From: Vibrio cyclitrophicus
GTDB lineage: Bacteria; Pseudomonadota; Gammaproteobacteria; Enterobacterales; Vibrionaceae
Length of the DNA: 64,000 nt
Assembly (NCBI GenBank): GCA_023206055.1
Contig: CP065366.1
Span: forward strand, 682,001 to 746,000
Reading direction: 5' to 3'
Positions within the stretch are counted from its first letter, which is position 1. Each line of letters opens with the position of its first letter. The translations under genes were made by a program, and so were the position numbers. Shown here piece by piece: positions 26,732 to 36,282 of the stretch. The notes below the pieces were generated by a model, which had not been told where the DNA came from, did not search any database, and worked only from the letters and a program-made list of their open reading frames with translations.

Positions 26732-26794
26732 TCGGATGATTCCACCGATTAACATAATGTCTAACTTCGCCCAATATAACGGAATTAAGAATCG

Positions 26795-29653
26795 ATGAGT
26801 GATTATAAAGATACCCTGAACTTACCAGAAACAGGGTTCCCAATGCGCGGCAATCTGGCAAATCGTGAACCAGAAATGCTTAAGCGTTGGTACAAAGAAG
26901 ACCTTTACGGTGAAATCCGTAAGGCAAAGAAAGGCAAAAAATCTTTCGTGCTGCATGACGGCCCTCCATACGCGAACGGCGACATTCACATTGGCCACGC
27001 GCTGAACAAGATTCTTAAAGACATTATTATTAAATCTAAGACCCTTTCTGGTTTTGATGCACCGTACATCCCTGGTTGGGACTGTCACGGTCTTCCAATC
27101 GAGTTGATGGTTGAGAAGAAGAAAGGTAAGCCTGGTCAGAAGATTTCGGCTGCTGAATTCCGCGAAGAGTGTCGTAAGTACGCTGCGGGCCAAGTTGAAG
27201 GTCAGAAAGAGAGCTTCAAACGTCTTGGTATCATGGGCGAGTGGGACAAACCTTACCGCACTATGGATTTCGGCACAGAAGCGAACATCATTCGTTCTCT
27301 AGGTAAAATCGCAGACAAAGGTCACCTACTTAAAGGTTTCAAACCTGTTCACTGGTGTACTGACTGTGGTTCTGCTCTGGCTGAAGCTGAAGTTGAATAC
27401 AAAGATAAAGTTTCTCCATCTATCGATGTGAAATTTTCTGCAGCTGACGAAGCGGCTCTACTAGAGAAGTTTACTCTAGCGGAAGGCCACGCTGGTCAAG
27501 GCGAAATCTCTATCGTTATCTGGACCACAACACCATGGACTCTGCCTGCTAACCGCGCAGTTTGTCTACGTGATGATCTTGAATACGTATTGATCCAAGT
27601 TGAAGCGAATGGCGAACAGCCTGCTCAACGTATTATTGTTGCTTCTGAACTAGCAAAAGACGTAATGGATCGTGCGGGTATCGAGCGTTTCCATAACCTT
27701 GGTTTTGCGACTGGTGCTGATCTTGAGCTTTCTCAGTTCAACCACCCGTTCTACAACTTTACGGTTCCTGCTGTTCTTGGCGATCACGTAACAACTGACT
27801 CTGGTACTGGTGTGGTTCATACCGCTCCTGGTCACGGCCAAGAGGATTTCGTGGTTGGTAAGAAGTACAACCTAGAAATCGCTAACCCAGTAGGCTCTAA
27901 CGGCGTTTACCTGCCAGACACTGAGCTTTTTGCTGGTCAGCATGTATTCAAAGCAAACGATTCTGTTTTAGAAGTTCTAAAAGAGAAAGGTGCATTACTG
28001 CATCACCACGCTTACGAGCACAGCTACCCACATTGTTGGAGACACAAAACTCCAATCATCTTCCGTGCAACACCACAATGGTTCATCTCTATGGATCAAG
28101 CTGGCCTACGTGCAAAAGCACTAGAGTCAACGAAGAGTGTTGAGTGGATGCCAGAATGGGGTCAAAGCCGTATCGAAGGTATGATCGAAGGTCGCCCTGA
28201 GTGGTGTATCTCTCGTCAACGTACTTGGGGTGTGCCAATTGCTCTGTTCGTTCATAAAGAAACATCAGAACTTCACCCAGATAGCCCAGCGCTTATTGAA
28301 AAAGTAGCGAAGCTTGTGGAAGAAAAAGGCATTCAAGCTTGGTGGGATGTCGATGCTGCTGAACTGATGGGTGCTGAAGACGCTGACAAGTACGAGAAAG
28401 TACTTGATACGCTAGACGTATGGTTCGATTCAGGTGTAACGCACTTCTCTGTTGTGGATTCTCGTGAAGAGTACAACTTCCCGAATGAAGAAAGAACGCA
28501 CAGTGCTGATCTTTACCTTGAAGGTTCTGACCAACACCGTGGCTGGTTCCAGTCATCTTTGATTTCATCTATCGCGATGAAAGACGAAGCACCATACAAG
28601 CAAGTGCTAACGCACGGTTTCGTGGTTGATGGTAACGGCCGTAAGATGTCTAAATCTATCGGTAACGTTGTTGCTCCTAAAGATGTAACGAACAAGCTAG
28701 GTGCAGATATTCTACGTCTATGGGTTGCTTCTACGGATTACACTAACGAAGTTGCGGTTTCTGACGAGATCCTTAAGCGTTCTGCTGATGCTTACCGTCG
28801 TATTCGTAACACGGCTCGTTTCTTCCTAGCGAACTTGAACGGTTTCAACCCTGAAACGGATCTAGTTCCAGCTGAAGAAATGGTAGCACTTGATCGCTGG
28901 GCTGTTGGCCGTGCTCAAGCTGCACAAGAAGAGATCGTTAAAGCATACGGTGAGTACAACACTCACGGTGTAACTCAACGTCTAATGCAGTTCTGTTCTA
29001 TCGAAATGGGTTCTTTCTACCTAGACGTAATTAAAGACCGTCAGTACACAGCGAAACAGGGCAGCCATGCTCAACGTAGCTGTCAAACGGCGCTTTACTA
29101 CATCGTAGAAGCTCTAGTTCGTTGGATGGCTCCTATCATGTCGTTCACTGCAGATGAAATCTGGAACGAGATGCCTGGCGAGCGCGACACGTTTGTATTC
29201 ACTGGCGAGTGGTTCGAAGGCCTATTTGGTCTTGCTGACGACGAAGAGCTAAGCAACGAATTCTGGACTGAAATCCAGTCAGTTCGTGGTGCAGTGAACA
29301 AGCTTCTTGAAGATGCTCGTAAAGAGAAAACAATCGGTGGTGCACTGCAGGCTGAAGTGACTCTATACGCTGACGACGCACTAGCGGCTAAAATCAACAA
29401 ACTAGAAGATGAGCTACGTTTCGTACTTATCACTTCTGCTGCTGTTGTTAAGCCACTTAGCGATAAGTCTGATACAGCTCAAGCAACAGACGTTGAAGGT
29501 CTATACGTTGAAGTTGCAGCAACTGAAGCTGAGAAGTGTGACCGTTGCTGGCACCACACTCCAGATGTAGGCACAATTGAAGGTCACGAGAAAATTTGTG
29601 GTCGTTGTGTGTCGAACATCGACGGTGAAGGCGAAGTGCGTAAGTTCGCATAA
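26795..29653 (+). CDS. ileS: Isoleucyl-tRNA synthetase
   Basis: Charges tRNA(Ile) and edits misactivated valine. The 952 residues are class I: HIGH-type motif DIHIGHALNK (near 65), an editing CP1 domain with WTTTPWTLPANRAV, the KMSKS motif GRKMSKSIGN (near 615) and a C-terminal zinc-binding CDRCW...CGRC element. Length and zinc tail match the E. coli-type enzyme. Followed by a terminator at 29689-29720 before lspA. Confidence 0.96.
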   Translation: MSDYKDTLNLPETGFPMRGNLANREPEMLKRWYKEDLYGEIRKAKKGKKSFVLHDGPPYANGDIHIGHALNKILKDIIIKSKTLSGFDAPYIPGWDCHGLPIELMVEKKKGKPGQKISAAEFREECRKYAAGQVEGQKESFKRLGIMGEWDKPYRTMDFGTEANIIRSLGKIADKGHLLKGFKPVHWCTDCGSALAEAEVEYKDKVSPSIDVKFSAADEAALLEKFTLAEGHAGQGEISIVIWTTTPWTLPANRAVCLRDDLEYVLIQVEANGEQPAQRIIVASELAKDVMDRAGIERFHNLGFATGADLELSQFNHPFYNFTVPAVLGDHVTTDSGTGVVHTAPGHGQEDFVVGKKYNLEIANPVGSNGVYLPDTELFAGQHVFKANDSVLEVLKEKGALLHHHAYEHSYPHCWRHKTPIIFRATPQWFISMDQAGLRAKALESTKSVEWMPEWGQSRIEGMIEGRPEWCISRQRTWGVPIALFVHKETSELHPDSPALIEKVAKLVEEKGIQAWWDVDAAELMGAEDADKYEKVLDTLDVWFDSGVTHFSVVDSREEYNFPNEERTHSADLYLEGSDQHRGWFQSSLISSIAMKDEAPYKQVLTHGFVVDGNGRKMSKSIGNVVAPKDVTNKLGADILRLWVASTDYTNEVAVSDEILKRSADAYRRIRNTARFFLANLNGFNPETDLVPAEEMVALDRWAVGRAQAAQEEIVKAYGEYNTHGVTQRLMQFCSIEMGSFYLDVIKDRQYTAKQGSHAQRSCQTALYYIVEALVRWMAPIMSFTADEIWNEMPGERDTFVFTGEWFEGLFGLADDEELSNEFWTEIQSVRGAVNKLLEDARKEKTIGGALQAEVTLYADDALAAKINKLEDELRFVLITSAAVVKPLSDKSDTAQATDVEGLYVEVAATEAEKCDRCWHHTPDVGTIEGHEKICGRCVSNIDGEGEVRKFA

Positions 29654-29688
29654 CGACTCAGAGAAAGACTGAACTTTTTGTAAAAATC

Positions 29689-29720
29689 ATAGCCCCAGTA
29701 TCAACTGGGGTTATTTTTAA
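29689..29720 (+). terminator. ileS terminator
   Basis: AGCCCCAGT with ACTGGGGTT (one G-U pair) around ATCA, followed by ATTTTTAATT. Confidence 0.8.
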
Positions 29721-29814
29721 TTATAGGAAATGTGTTTAACCAAGCTGACTTCTCGTATTCATTTTTGATAGTGGATAATGAGATGATTTGAGTGAGTAGA
29801 TACTAGGAATAGAA

Positions 29815-30315
29815 ATGAGTGAAGTTTCGTTAAAACAATCTGGTGTTCGTTGGTTATGGCTGGCTTTGCTGGTGTTCCTTGCTGATATCGGCATCAAACT
29901 CTTTGTCATGGACAACATGGGTTATGGCTGGGCAAACCGTATTGAGGTGTTGCCATTCTTTAACTTTTTGTATGTTCATAACTATGGTGCGGCATTTAGC
30001 TTTCTGAGCGATCAGAGCGGCTGGCAGCGTTGGTTGTTTACGGGTATCGCATTTGCGGTAACGGGGATGCTGACATACTGGATGAGCAAACTACCAGCGA
30101 CAGAAAAGTGGAACAACATCGCTTATGCGATCATCATTGGTGGTGCAGTAGGTAATGTATTTGACCGTGTAGTACACGGCTTTGTTGTAGATTACTTAGA
30201 TTTCTACTGGGGTACTTACCATTGGCCTGCATTCAACTTGGCTGATATGGGAATCTGTATCGGTGCTGCGATGATCATCTTGGATGGCTTCCGCAAGAAA
30301 GATGAAAGCAAATAA
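29815..30315 (+). CDS. lspA: Lipoprotein signal peptidase LspA
   Basis: Membrane aspartyl protease that cleaves signal peptides of diacylglyceryl-modified prolipoproteins. The 166 residues have four predicted helices; the catalytic Asp pair lies in GNVFDRVVHGFVVDYLDF and FNLADMGI, and VHNYGAAFSFL is also a family motif. It acts after Lgt (18.3 kb). fkpB follows beyond a hairpin terminator. Confidence 0.94.
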   Translation: MSEVSLKQSGVRWLWLALLVFLADIGIKLFVMDNMGYGWANRIEVLPFFNFLYVHNYGAAFSFLSDQSGWQRWLFTGIAFAVTGMLTYWMSKLPATEKWNNIAYAIIIGGAVGNVFDRVVHGFVVDYLDFYWGTYHWPAFNLADMGICIGAAMIILDGFRKKDESK

Positions 30316-30404
30316 GCGACTCAAGCATTAATGAGTATTAAGCAAATCGCTTTGAAATAGATTGCCCTAAAGTCAGTCTATGACTCACAGAATAGAATAG
30401 CCCT

Positions 30405-30440
30405 AAGCGCTGTCGGTTGATTCCGACGGCGCTTTTTTTT
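30405..30440 (+). terminator. lspA terminator
   Basis: An 11-bp stem AGCGCTGTCGG with CCGACGGCGCT (one G-U pair), a 6-nt loop and eight T residues, between lspA and fkpB. Confidence 0.88.
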
Positions 30441-30509
30441 ATGCTGCAAGTAATATGAGATCGAAGTAAATTGCGTTCTCAAATAATAAAGAAATCTAAG
30501 GAAAGTAAC

Positions 30510-30941
30510 GTGGCAGCAATTAAAAATGATTCGGCAGTAACCCTACATTTTACGATTAAAATGAAGGATGGTTCAGTTGCCGATAGTACCGAAAATATGG
30601 GTAAACCCGCTAAGTTTGTTATGGGTGATGGTAGTCTAAGCGAAAACTTCGAAGCGTGTTTGCTTGGGCTTGAAGCGGGTACAGAAAAGTCTATTGAACT
30701 GAAAGCACAAGATGCGTTTGGTATGCCAAACCCTGATCATATTCACTATATGGATCGTGCTAAGTTTGTTGGCGATTCTGAAGTTGAAGTGGGTACTATC
30801 ATGGCTTTCTCTGGTCCTGACGGTATGGAAATTCCAGGTATTATTACTGAGATCGCGGGTGATTCAGTGACGGTTGATTTTAATCACCCGTTAGCAGGCC
30901 AAGACGTTACGTTTGACGTCAATATCTTAGCGGTGGAATAA
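30510..30941 (+). CDS. fkpB: FKBP-type peptidyl-prolyl isomerase FkpB (SlpA-like)
   Basis: Cytoplasmic proline isomerase and chaperone of the SlyD/SlpA class. The 143 residues match E. coli FkpB (VTLHFTIKMKDG, AFGMPNPDHIHY, DFNHPLAGQDV) and lack the His-rich tail of SlyD. The start is GTG 30510 (VAAIKNDSA), with AAGGAAA upstream; the frame is open to 30471, but those codons are unrelated. Its place between lspA and ispH is conserved in E. coli. Confidence 0.92.
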   Translation: MAAIKNDSAVTLHFTIKMKDGSVADSTENMGKPAKFVMGDGSLSENFEACLLGLEAGTEKSIELKAQDAFGMPNPDHIHYMDRAKFVGDSEVEVGTIMAFSGPDGMEIPGIITEIAGDSVTVDFNHPLAGQDVTFDVNILAVE

Positions 30942-31093
30942 CTATCTTAGCTGTTAATCACTATATTAACAGTAGAATAACATCGCCTTACAGCTGTGAT
31001 GTCACCCAGAGCTTCACTGTCTAGGCGCTTCACTGTAGAATGCGAACCTCGCTGACGGCGAACTCTATAGAAACAACCTTAGTACCGCGGTAA

Positions 31094-32053
31094 ATGATGA
31101 GCAATGAAATGAAAATAATGTTAGCTAACCCTCGTGGCTTTTGTGCCGGTGTCGACCGTGCGATCAGCATCGTAGAACGCGCACTGGAAATGTATCAGCC
31201 ACCGATCTATGTTCGCCATGAAGTGGTACACAACCGCTTTGTTGTTGAGGGGCTCAAGCAGCGTGGTGCTATTTTTGTCGAAGAACTGAGTGAAGTGCCA
31301 GACGACAACATTGTGATCTTCTCTGCTCACGGTGTCTCTCAAGCGGTTCGTAAAGAAGCGAAAGAGCGTGAACTAACGGTATTTGATGCGACATGCCCAT
31401 TGGTAACCAAAGTACATATGGAAGTTGCTCGTGCGAGCCGCAAACATATGGAAGTGGTACTGATTGGTCACGCAGGTCACCCTGAAGTGGAAGGCACTAT
31501 GGGTCAGTACGCTAGCCAAACTGGTGGTATGTACTTGGTTGAAAGACCTGAGGACGTGCAAAACCTAGTGGTGAATGATCCGAGTAACCTGCACTACGTT
31601 AGCCAAACTACTCTATCAGTTGATGAAACAGCTGATGTGATTGAAGAGCTACGTCGAGTGTTCCCTGAGATTCAAGGCCCACGCAAAGACGACATCTGTT
31701 ACGCAACTCAAAACCGTCAAGACGCAGTGCGTGAGATGGCGAATGACGTTGATGTAGTGATTGTTGTTGGTTCTAAGAACTCATCTAACTCGACTCGTCT
31801 AAAAGAGCTGGCTGAGAAGCTAGGCACGCCAGGCTACCTAACAGACTGTCCTGAAGACATTCAAACAGAGTGGGTTGAAGGTAAAAAGAAAATCGGTGTA
31901 ACAGCCGGTGCTTCTGCTCCTGAAGAGCTAGTAAACCAAATCTTAGATCGTATTCGTGAGCTAGGTGCAACCGAAGTTGAAGAGATTCAAGGTCGTGAAG
32001 AGAACATGTTCTTCGAAGTACCGAAAGAGCTGCAGATTAAGCAAGTCGACTGA
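31094..32053 (+). CDS. ispH: 4-hydroxy-3-methylbut-2-enyl diphosphate reductase IspH
   Basis: Last step of the MEP isoprenoid pathway, producing IPP and DMAPP with an iron-sulfur cluster. The three cluster cysteines are in RGFCAGVDRAI, DATCPLVTKVH and YLTDCPED. Substrate-binding motifs VRHEVVHN, GHAGHPEVEGT and SKNSSNSTRL are present. The N-terminus is uncertain: ATG 31094 and 31097 give MMSNEMKIMLANP, whereas most homologues begin at the equivalent of ATG 31109. A terminator follows. Confidence 0.94.
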   Translation: MMSNEMKIMLANPRGFCAGVDRAISIVERALEMYQPPIYVRHEVVHNRFVVEGLKQRGAIFVEELSEVPDDNIVIFSAHGVSQAVRKEAKERELTVFDATCPLVTKVHMEVARASRKHMEVVLIGHAGHPEVEGTMGQYASQTGGMYLVERPEDVQNLVVNDPSNLHYVSQTTLSVDETADVIEELRRVFPEIQGPRKDDICYATQNRQDAVREMANDVDVVIVVGSKNSSNSTRLKELAEKLGTPGYLTDCPEDIQTEWVEGKKKIGVTAGASAPEELVNQILDRIRELGATEVEEIQGREENMFFEVPKELQIKQVD

Positions 32054-32110
32054 TCTCTAGTTATTCATGACAAGATCGATTCGTAAACACTATCGATTTG
32101 TAAACAGTAG

Positions 32111-32138
32111 AAAGCCAACGTTGATACGTTGGCTTTTT
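32111..32138 (+). terminator. ispH terminator
   Basis: AAAGCCAACG with CGTTGGCTTT around TTGATA, with T6 at the end. It also lies between ispH and the converging btsR. Confidence 0.88.
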
Positions 32139-32171
32139 TGATCGCGCTTTATGTCCCGTCCTAAAATATGT

Positions 32172-32903
32172 TTACTGAAGGCCGAGTTGCTCTTTTAAAG
32201 TCTTTAAGTAACGACGACTGACAGGCACTTCAAAGCCTGTCAGGGTAATGATCTCCGCTAATCCATTCTCTAGCAGTTTGATCTCTTGGATCGATTTTAT
32301 GTTGATCAAATATTGTCGATGACAGCGGATCAGATCGGTTTTTTCTTCCAAGATCTTCAGCGTTAACTGTGAGGTCGCGGTTTGCGATGAGCTACGAACA
32401 TGCACACCACTGATATCTGAATAAGCACATTCGACCGTTTGGCTCGCCATGATCACAATGCGGTTATGACCAATACACGGGATTTGCTCTAAGTGACAGG
32501 GAGCAATCGCTGAGATGTTCTGTTCTGGTGCTTTCTGATTTTGTTTGATGACCTTATTCAGGCGACAAACGCTCTTGTTTAATCGACAAGGTTCAACTGG
32601 CTTGAGTAGGTAATCAAAAGCATTGTCTTCAAATGCTTGAATCGCATATTGGTCGTAGGCAGTGACGAATACCACGTAAGGCATGGTGTCTGGATCAAGC
32701 ATGCTTAACAGTTCAATCCCGGTAACCTGCGGCATTTGGATATCCAAATACACCACATCAGGCTTGAGTAGGTTGATTTGTTTTAGCCCTTCAATTGCGT
32801 TACTCGCTTGGCCAATGATTTCCACTTCTCCGGTTTCGGTCAGCAGCTCAATCAGCTCTTCGCGAGCAAAAAGCTCATCATCGACAACTAATGCCTTTAA
32901 CAT
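32172..32903 (-). CDS. btsR: LytTR response regulator, BtsR type
   Basis: Response regulator of 243 residues: receiver domain (1-115) with phospho-acceptor Asp in VVYLDIQMP and Lys in YLLKPVEP, then a LytTR DNA-binding domain (about 140-240) with CHRQYLINIKSIQEI and VPVSRRYLKTLKEQL. Its partner is the BtsS-like kinase encoded directly upstream, separated by 105 bp. In E. coli BtsSR responds to pyruvate and activates the transporter btsT. Symbol inferred from the partner's strong match. Confidence 0.85.
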   Translation of the reverse strand: MLKALVVDDELFAREELIELLTETGEVEIIGQASNAIEGLKQINLLKPDVVYLDIQMPQVTGIELLSMLDPDTMPYVVFVTAYDQYAIQAFEDNAFDYLLKPVEPCRLNKSVCRLNKVIKQNQKAPEQNISAIAPCHLEQIPCIGHNRIVIMASQTVECAYSDISGVHVRSSSQTATSQLTLKILEEKTDLIRCHRQYLINIKSIQEIKLLENGLAEIITLTGFEVPVSRRYLKTLKEQLGLQ

Positions 32904-33008
32904 CCTACAATCTTCATCTTGATTCTATCCCTGCTTGATTCGCGCTTTTCTTTTAAATGTCTGCTTCTAAATTTTTCGAGTTGGAGCTATTCGTCTTCGA
33001 AAAAAACA

Positions 33009-34679
33009 TTATTTTAGTATCGGTATGATAAAGCTCATTCGAGTAAATTGCTGTGGTTGAGATTCTATTTTTAGTGCTGAATCTTGTCCAAAGAAATTAG
33101 TGAGTCGTTTATCAACAATTTCCATGCCTAATCCAACATGATCTTGAGAAGGCTTCTGATAATTACCTGCGTTGTCTTCAACGGTTAACTTGAATCCACC
33201 CTCGAAAGCCTCGCTAGAAATCTTCACCTTACCACCTTCCAACATATTAGATATCCCATGCTTGATGGCGTTTTCTACCAGCGGTTGCAGGGTAAAGCTC
33301 GGCAATTGAGATTCATATAACTGCGGGTCGATATCCCATTCCACTTCTAGTCGATCAGTAAAGCGTGCTTTCTCTATAGTCAGGTAAGCGTTGACGTGTG
33401 CCAGTTCGTCTTTGAGCTTCACGGTGTTGATGTTCTGCTTTAGGTTGCTTCTAAAGAAGTGAGACAGGTGCTGAATCAATTCTCGAGCTTTATCTGGGTC
33501 ACGACGAGTTACTGCGCTGATGGTGTTGAGCGCATTGAACAAGAAGTGCGGATTCACTTGAGCGTGCAGCAGTTTGATTTCTGCTTGGGTGAGCAGCGTT
33601 TGCTGTTGCTGATAGTTGCTAAATAGGATCTGGCTCGATAATAGCTGAGCGATACCTTCACCCATCGACATGTTGATGGTCGAGAATAGTTTCAATTTTG
33701 GCTCATAGAGTTTGATGGTACCGACCACTTCGTTACCCGCGCGGAGTGGAATAATCAGAGCCGAGCCCAATTTACAATCCTGCGACAAGGAGCATTGGTA
33801 CGGGTTCTCTTTGCCATCAAGGTAGATTATGTCGTTCTGTTCCATCGAAGTGAGCGTGCTTTGTGATGAAATCGGAGTATTTGGAATATGGTGTTCATCA
33901 CCAATGCCAACGAACGCGAGGATTTTTTCTCGGTCGGTAATCGCTACCGCCCCAACATTGGTTTCTTCGTAAACGATACGCACGATTTTTTGTGCATTAT
34001 CGGAATTGAACCCGCCATGCAAAATACCTACCGAACGTTCGGCGATGGTTAATGCGCGGCGTGAGAAGGTAGCTGAGTATTTTTCGAAGATGGTTTTCCT
34101 GTCTTGGATGATGCTCATGAACAGCGCAGCACCGACTGAGTTAGCAATGATCATTGGCGCCGCAATATCGGAAACCAGAGCATAGGATTGCTCAAATGGT
34201 TTCGCGACAGCAAGCAGAATCAGCATCTGAATAATCTCTGCAAACAGGGTTATCGAGAAAACCACCATCGGATTAAACAACTGGCTGGCTTTGTTTTTTC
34301 TCACTAAGTAAACGTGTAATAGGCCGCCAATCAAGCCTTCTGCCGTAGTGGAGATAGCACAAGCTAGATCGGTGAATCCACCTAATGAGTAACGATGGAT
34401 ACCGCCAGTAAAACCGACCGCAAAGCCGACAACCGGACCACCAAACAGGCCACCCATGACCGCTCCCATCGCACGTGTGTTAGCAATGGCATCATTGATC
34501 TGCAATCCAAAATAGGTGCCCATAATACAGAACAGGGAAAACAGAACGTAGCAGCTTATTTTATGACTTAAGCGCGAAGAGATGCTCAACAAAGGGAGAA
34601 TCAGTGGAGTCTTACTGAGCATGTAAGCAATCACTAAGTAGACACAGGTTTGTTGCAGCAGAGAGAGAATGAGTTCCAT
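33009..34679 (-). CDS. btsS: LytS-type sensor histidine kinase, BtsS-like (pyruvate sensing)
   Basis: A 556-residue membrane kinase. Order: 5TM-LYT sensor (about 1-190) with NDAIANTRAMGAVMGGLFGGP and GLTGG-like GFTGGIHRYSLGG, a GAF-like domain (about 220-340), then a His-kinase domain with the phospho-His in LLHAQVNPHFLFNALNTI and an ATPase domain (ENAIKHG, GLGMEIVDKRL). Long stretches match E. coli BtsS (YehU), a high-affinity pyruvate sensor. The adjacent CstA-family transporter gene is a plausible target. An IS4-family element now sits 180 bp upstream of its start, so its native promoter context may be altered. Confidence 0.88.
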   Translation of the reverse strand: MELILSLLQQTCVYLVIAYMLSKTPLILPLLSISSRLSHKISCYVLFSLFCIMGTYFGLQINDAIANTRAMGAVMGGLFGGPVVGFAVGFTGGIHRYSLGGFTDLACAISTTAEGLIGGLLHVYLVRKNKASQLFNPMVVFSITLFAEIIQMLILLAVAKPFEQSYALVSDIAAPMIIANSVGAALFMSIIQDRKTIFEKYSATFSRRALTIAERSVGILHGGFNSDNAQKIVRIVYEETNVGAVAITDREKILAFVGIGDEHHIPNTPISSQSTLTSMEQNDIIYLDGKENPYQCSLSQDCKLGSALIIPLRAGNEVVGTIKLYEPKLKLFSTINMSMGEGIAQLLSSQILFSNYQQQQTLLTQAEIKLLHAQVNPHFLFNALNTISAVTRRDPDKARELIQHLSHFFRSNLKQNINTVKLKDELAHVNAYLTIEKARFTDRLEVEWDIDPQLYESQLPSFTLQPLVENAIKHGISNMLEGGKVKISSEAFEGGFKLTVEDNAGNYQKPSQDHVGLGMEIVDKRLTNFFGQDSALKIESQPQQFTRMSFIIPILK

Positions 34680-34858
34680 ATTTTCACCTATTGAGACGCG
34701 TGTTAAGTGTAAAGCTCATTGCGTGGTAACGGTAGCTTTGCTTGCGTTTTCGTTGGTTATATTGCTTGGTTATTGCTTCAGAAAGCTGGAGTATCAAAAT
34801 TGATGTACGAATGTTGATGTAACTAGGTTGAGATACAGTAAAGCCCATCACGGTGGAT

Positions 34859-36282
34859 TAATGCCGTTCGGATAAGCATTACTGCTTGAACCTAAACGGA
34901 TATTTGGCTGGAACAAAGAGGACTGAACGTGGAAACGTTCGGTCCTTTCTTTTATCTGGAAGAATGAAGTGACTCAGACTTTCTCTCATCCTTTTAAGTT
35001 TGACTGGTAGGGTTCCGTCTGGACTTAAAGCTAACCAACGTAACTGAGCATCTATAAGGTTAATTGCAGCAGTAAAGCTTACCCTAGTTGCTCGAACCCC
35101 GGCTTCTGAAGCTATCTTAACCATCTCTAATCGCACTAAGTTATAGGCGAGTAATACGCCCCAAAGCTCTTGCTTCACACCGGCAGAAAAACGACTTCGT
35201 AAAGTGACGTGGCTTTGCAGTTGAGTCTGTTTTATTTCACCATAACCCTCTTCAATCTCCCAGCGTTGCCAATAAATACGCAGCAAGCTTTCTAGCGAGT
35301 ATTTACTAGGGTCTGTAAGTGAAGTAATAAAACCTTTTATCTCACCTTTTGGCTCTTGATATAAGACTAATCTGGCCTCCCAACGTGCGGGTAAATTTGG
35401 GTTCTGCCGTTGAGCTTGAGGAGAGATAGGCATTGAAATGAGCATATCGTTCTCAGCATATTTCTCCAACACTTCATAGCGTAGCTTACGTTTTGCAGGC
35501 ATTAACCAGTGAGCATTTTCCGCACTCTCTTGCCACGACAACAAAAGGTCTGCCGAGAAATAACAACGATCAAATAAGGTCAATGAGTGTGCGGGGATAT
35601 CATTGAATAGGCGCTTGGCTAGGGTCGTTTCACCGACATGACAACCATCAAAAGCTGCCCCCATAATCATTCGTGTTTCTGTTGACATCAAAGCGACTAA
35701 ACGAAGTTGAGGGTAAGGTTTCAATTTTTTAGAGATGAACCCAAATTCTTCAGCGTTCTCTGTGGAATCTTGACACCTAAATGTTGTCCCATCGACAGCA
35801 AGAACATTAAGCCCTAAGTCTTTGTCTTGTTGAAGGATATCTTCGCGCCAAGCCTTTACCGTTGTGTGAAACAGAGCCGCTAACGGACTCTCATCTAGAC
35901 GTCGGCGTGAATCAGTTAGGACACTGGGTGCAACACGAGACCAACTATCTTCAGGTTTAGGCTGAAGTGCGATGTCTAATGAACTGCATACCTCTTTGAT
36001 AGACATGTTGCGTTGCAGTCCCATCCAAATAACTAACCAGACAGCTTGCTGAGCGGGAAGTCGGCGTCGTCTTATGCTCGCTTTATTGGTTTCAAGAAGA
36101 GCTTGTTCTATCCACTCAATCTGAATGGCGTCGACGACAGATTCATAATTGTCGGCATCTTCAATGGTCTCGTGTGCCATTGCTAATTCTTGTTCAAGCA
36201 TAAAAAATCCCCATCAACATTGTTGATGAGGATTATCTTCTAACTGCAGGATCGTTCAAGTCTTCTTAAACGATCGGCATTA
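34859..36282 (-). mobile_element. IS4-family insertion sequence, copy 1
   Basis: A complete 1424-bp element bounded by imperfect terminal repeats starting TAATGCCG (15 of 18 match between ends), with one transposase gene. It is flanked by a 12-bp direct repeat ATCACGGTGGAT (34847-34858 and 36283-36294). Removing the element and one repeat restores a perfect hairpin: TAAAGCCCATC, loop ACGGTG, GATGGGCTTTA. It lies between btsS and the CstA-family gene. A near-identical copy is at 50485-51910. Confidence 0.93.
34879..36201 (-). CDS. IS4-family DDE transposase (copy 1)
   Basis: A 440-residue transposase. The DDE residues sit in LAVDGTTFRCQD, LTLFDRCYF and the IS4 YREK signature YWQRWEIEEGYGEIK (Tyr-2-Arg-3-Glu-6-Lys exact). 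The N-terminal region holds the IS4 transposase N domain. The gene looks intact. The start codon is preceded by a hairpin whose 3' arm contains the GGGGA ribosome binding site, which would limit translation from read-through transcripts. It differs from copy 2 by one residue (Lys instead of Arg in TDPSKYS). Confidence 0.93.
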   Translation of the reverse strand: MLEQELAMAHETIEDADNYESVVDAIQIEWIEQALLETNKASIRRRRLPAQQAVWLVIWMGLQRNMSIKEVCSSLDIALQPKPEDSWSRVAPSVLTDSRRRLDESPLAALFHTTVKAWREDILQQDKDLGLNVLAVDGTTFRCQDSTENAEEFGFISKKLKPYPQLRLVALMSTETRMIMGAAFDGCHVGETTLAKRLFNDIPAHSLTLFDRCYFSADLLLSWQESAENAHWLMPAKRKLRYEVLEKYAENDMLISMPISPQAQRQNPNLPARWEARLVLYQEPKGEIKGFITSLTDPSKYSLESLLRIYWQRWEIEEGYGEIKQTQLQSHVTLRSRFSAGVKQELWGVLLAYNLVRLEMVKIASEAGVRATRVSFTAAINLIDAQLRWLALSPDGTLPVKLKRMRESLSHFILPDKRKDRTFPRSVLFVPAKYPFRFKQ

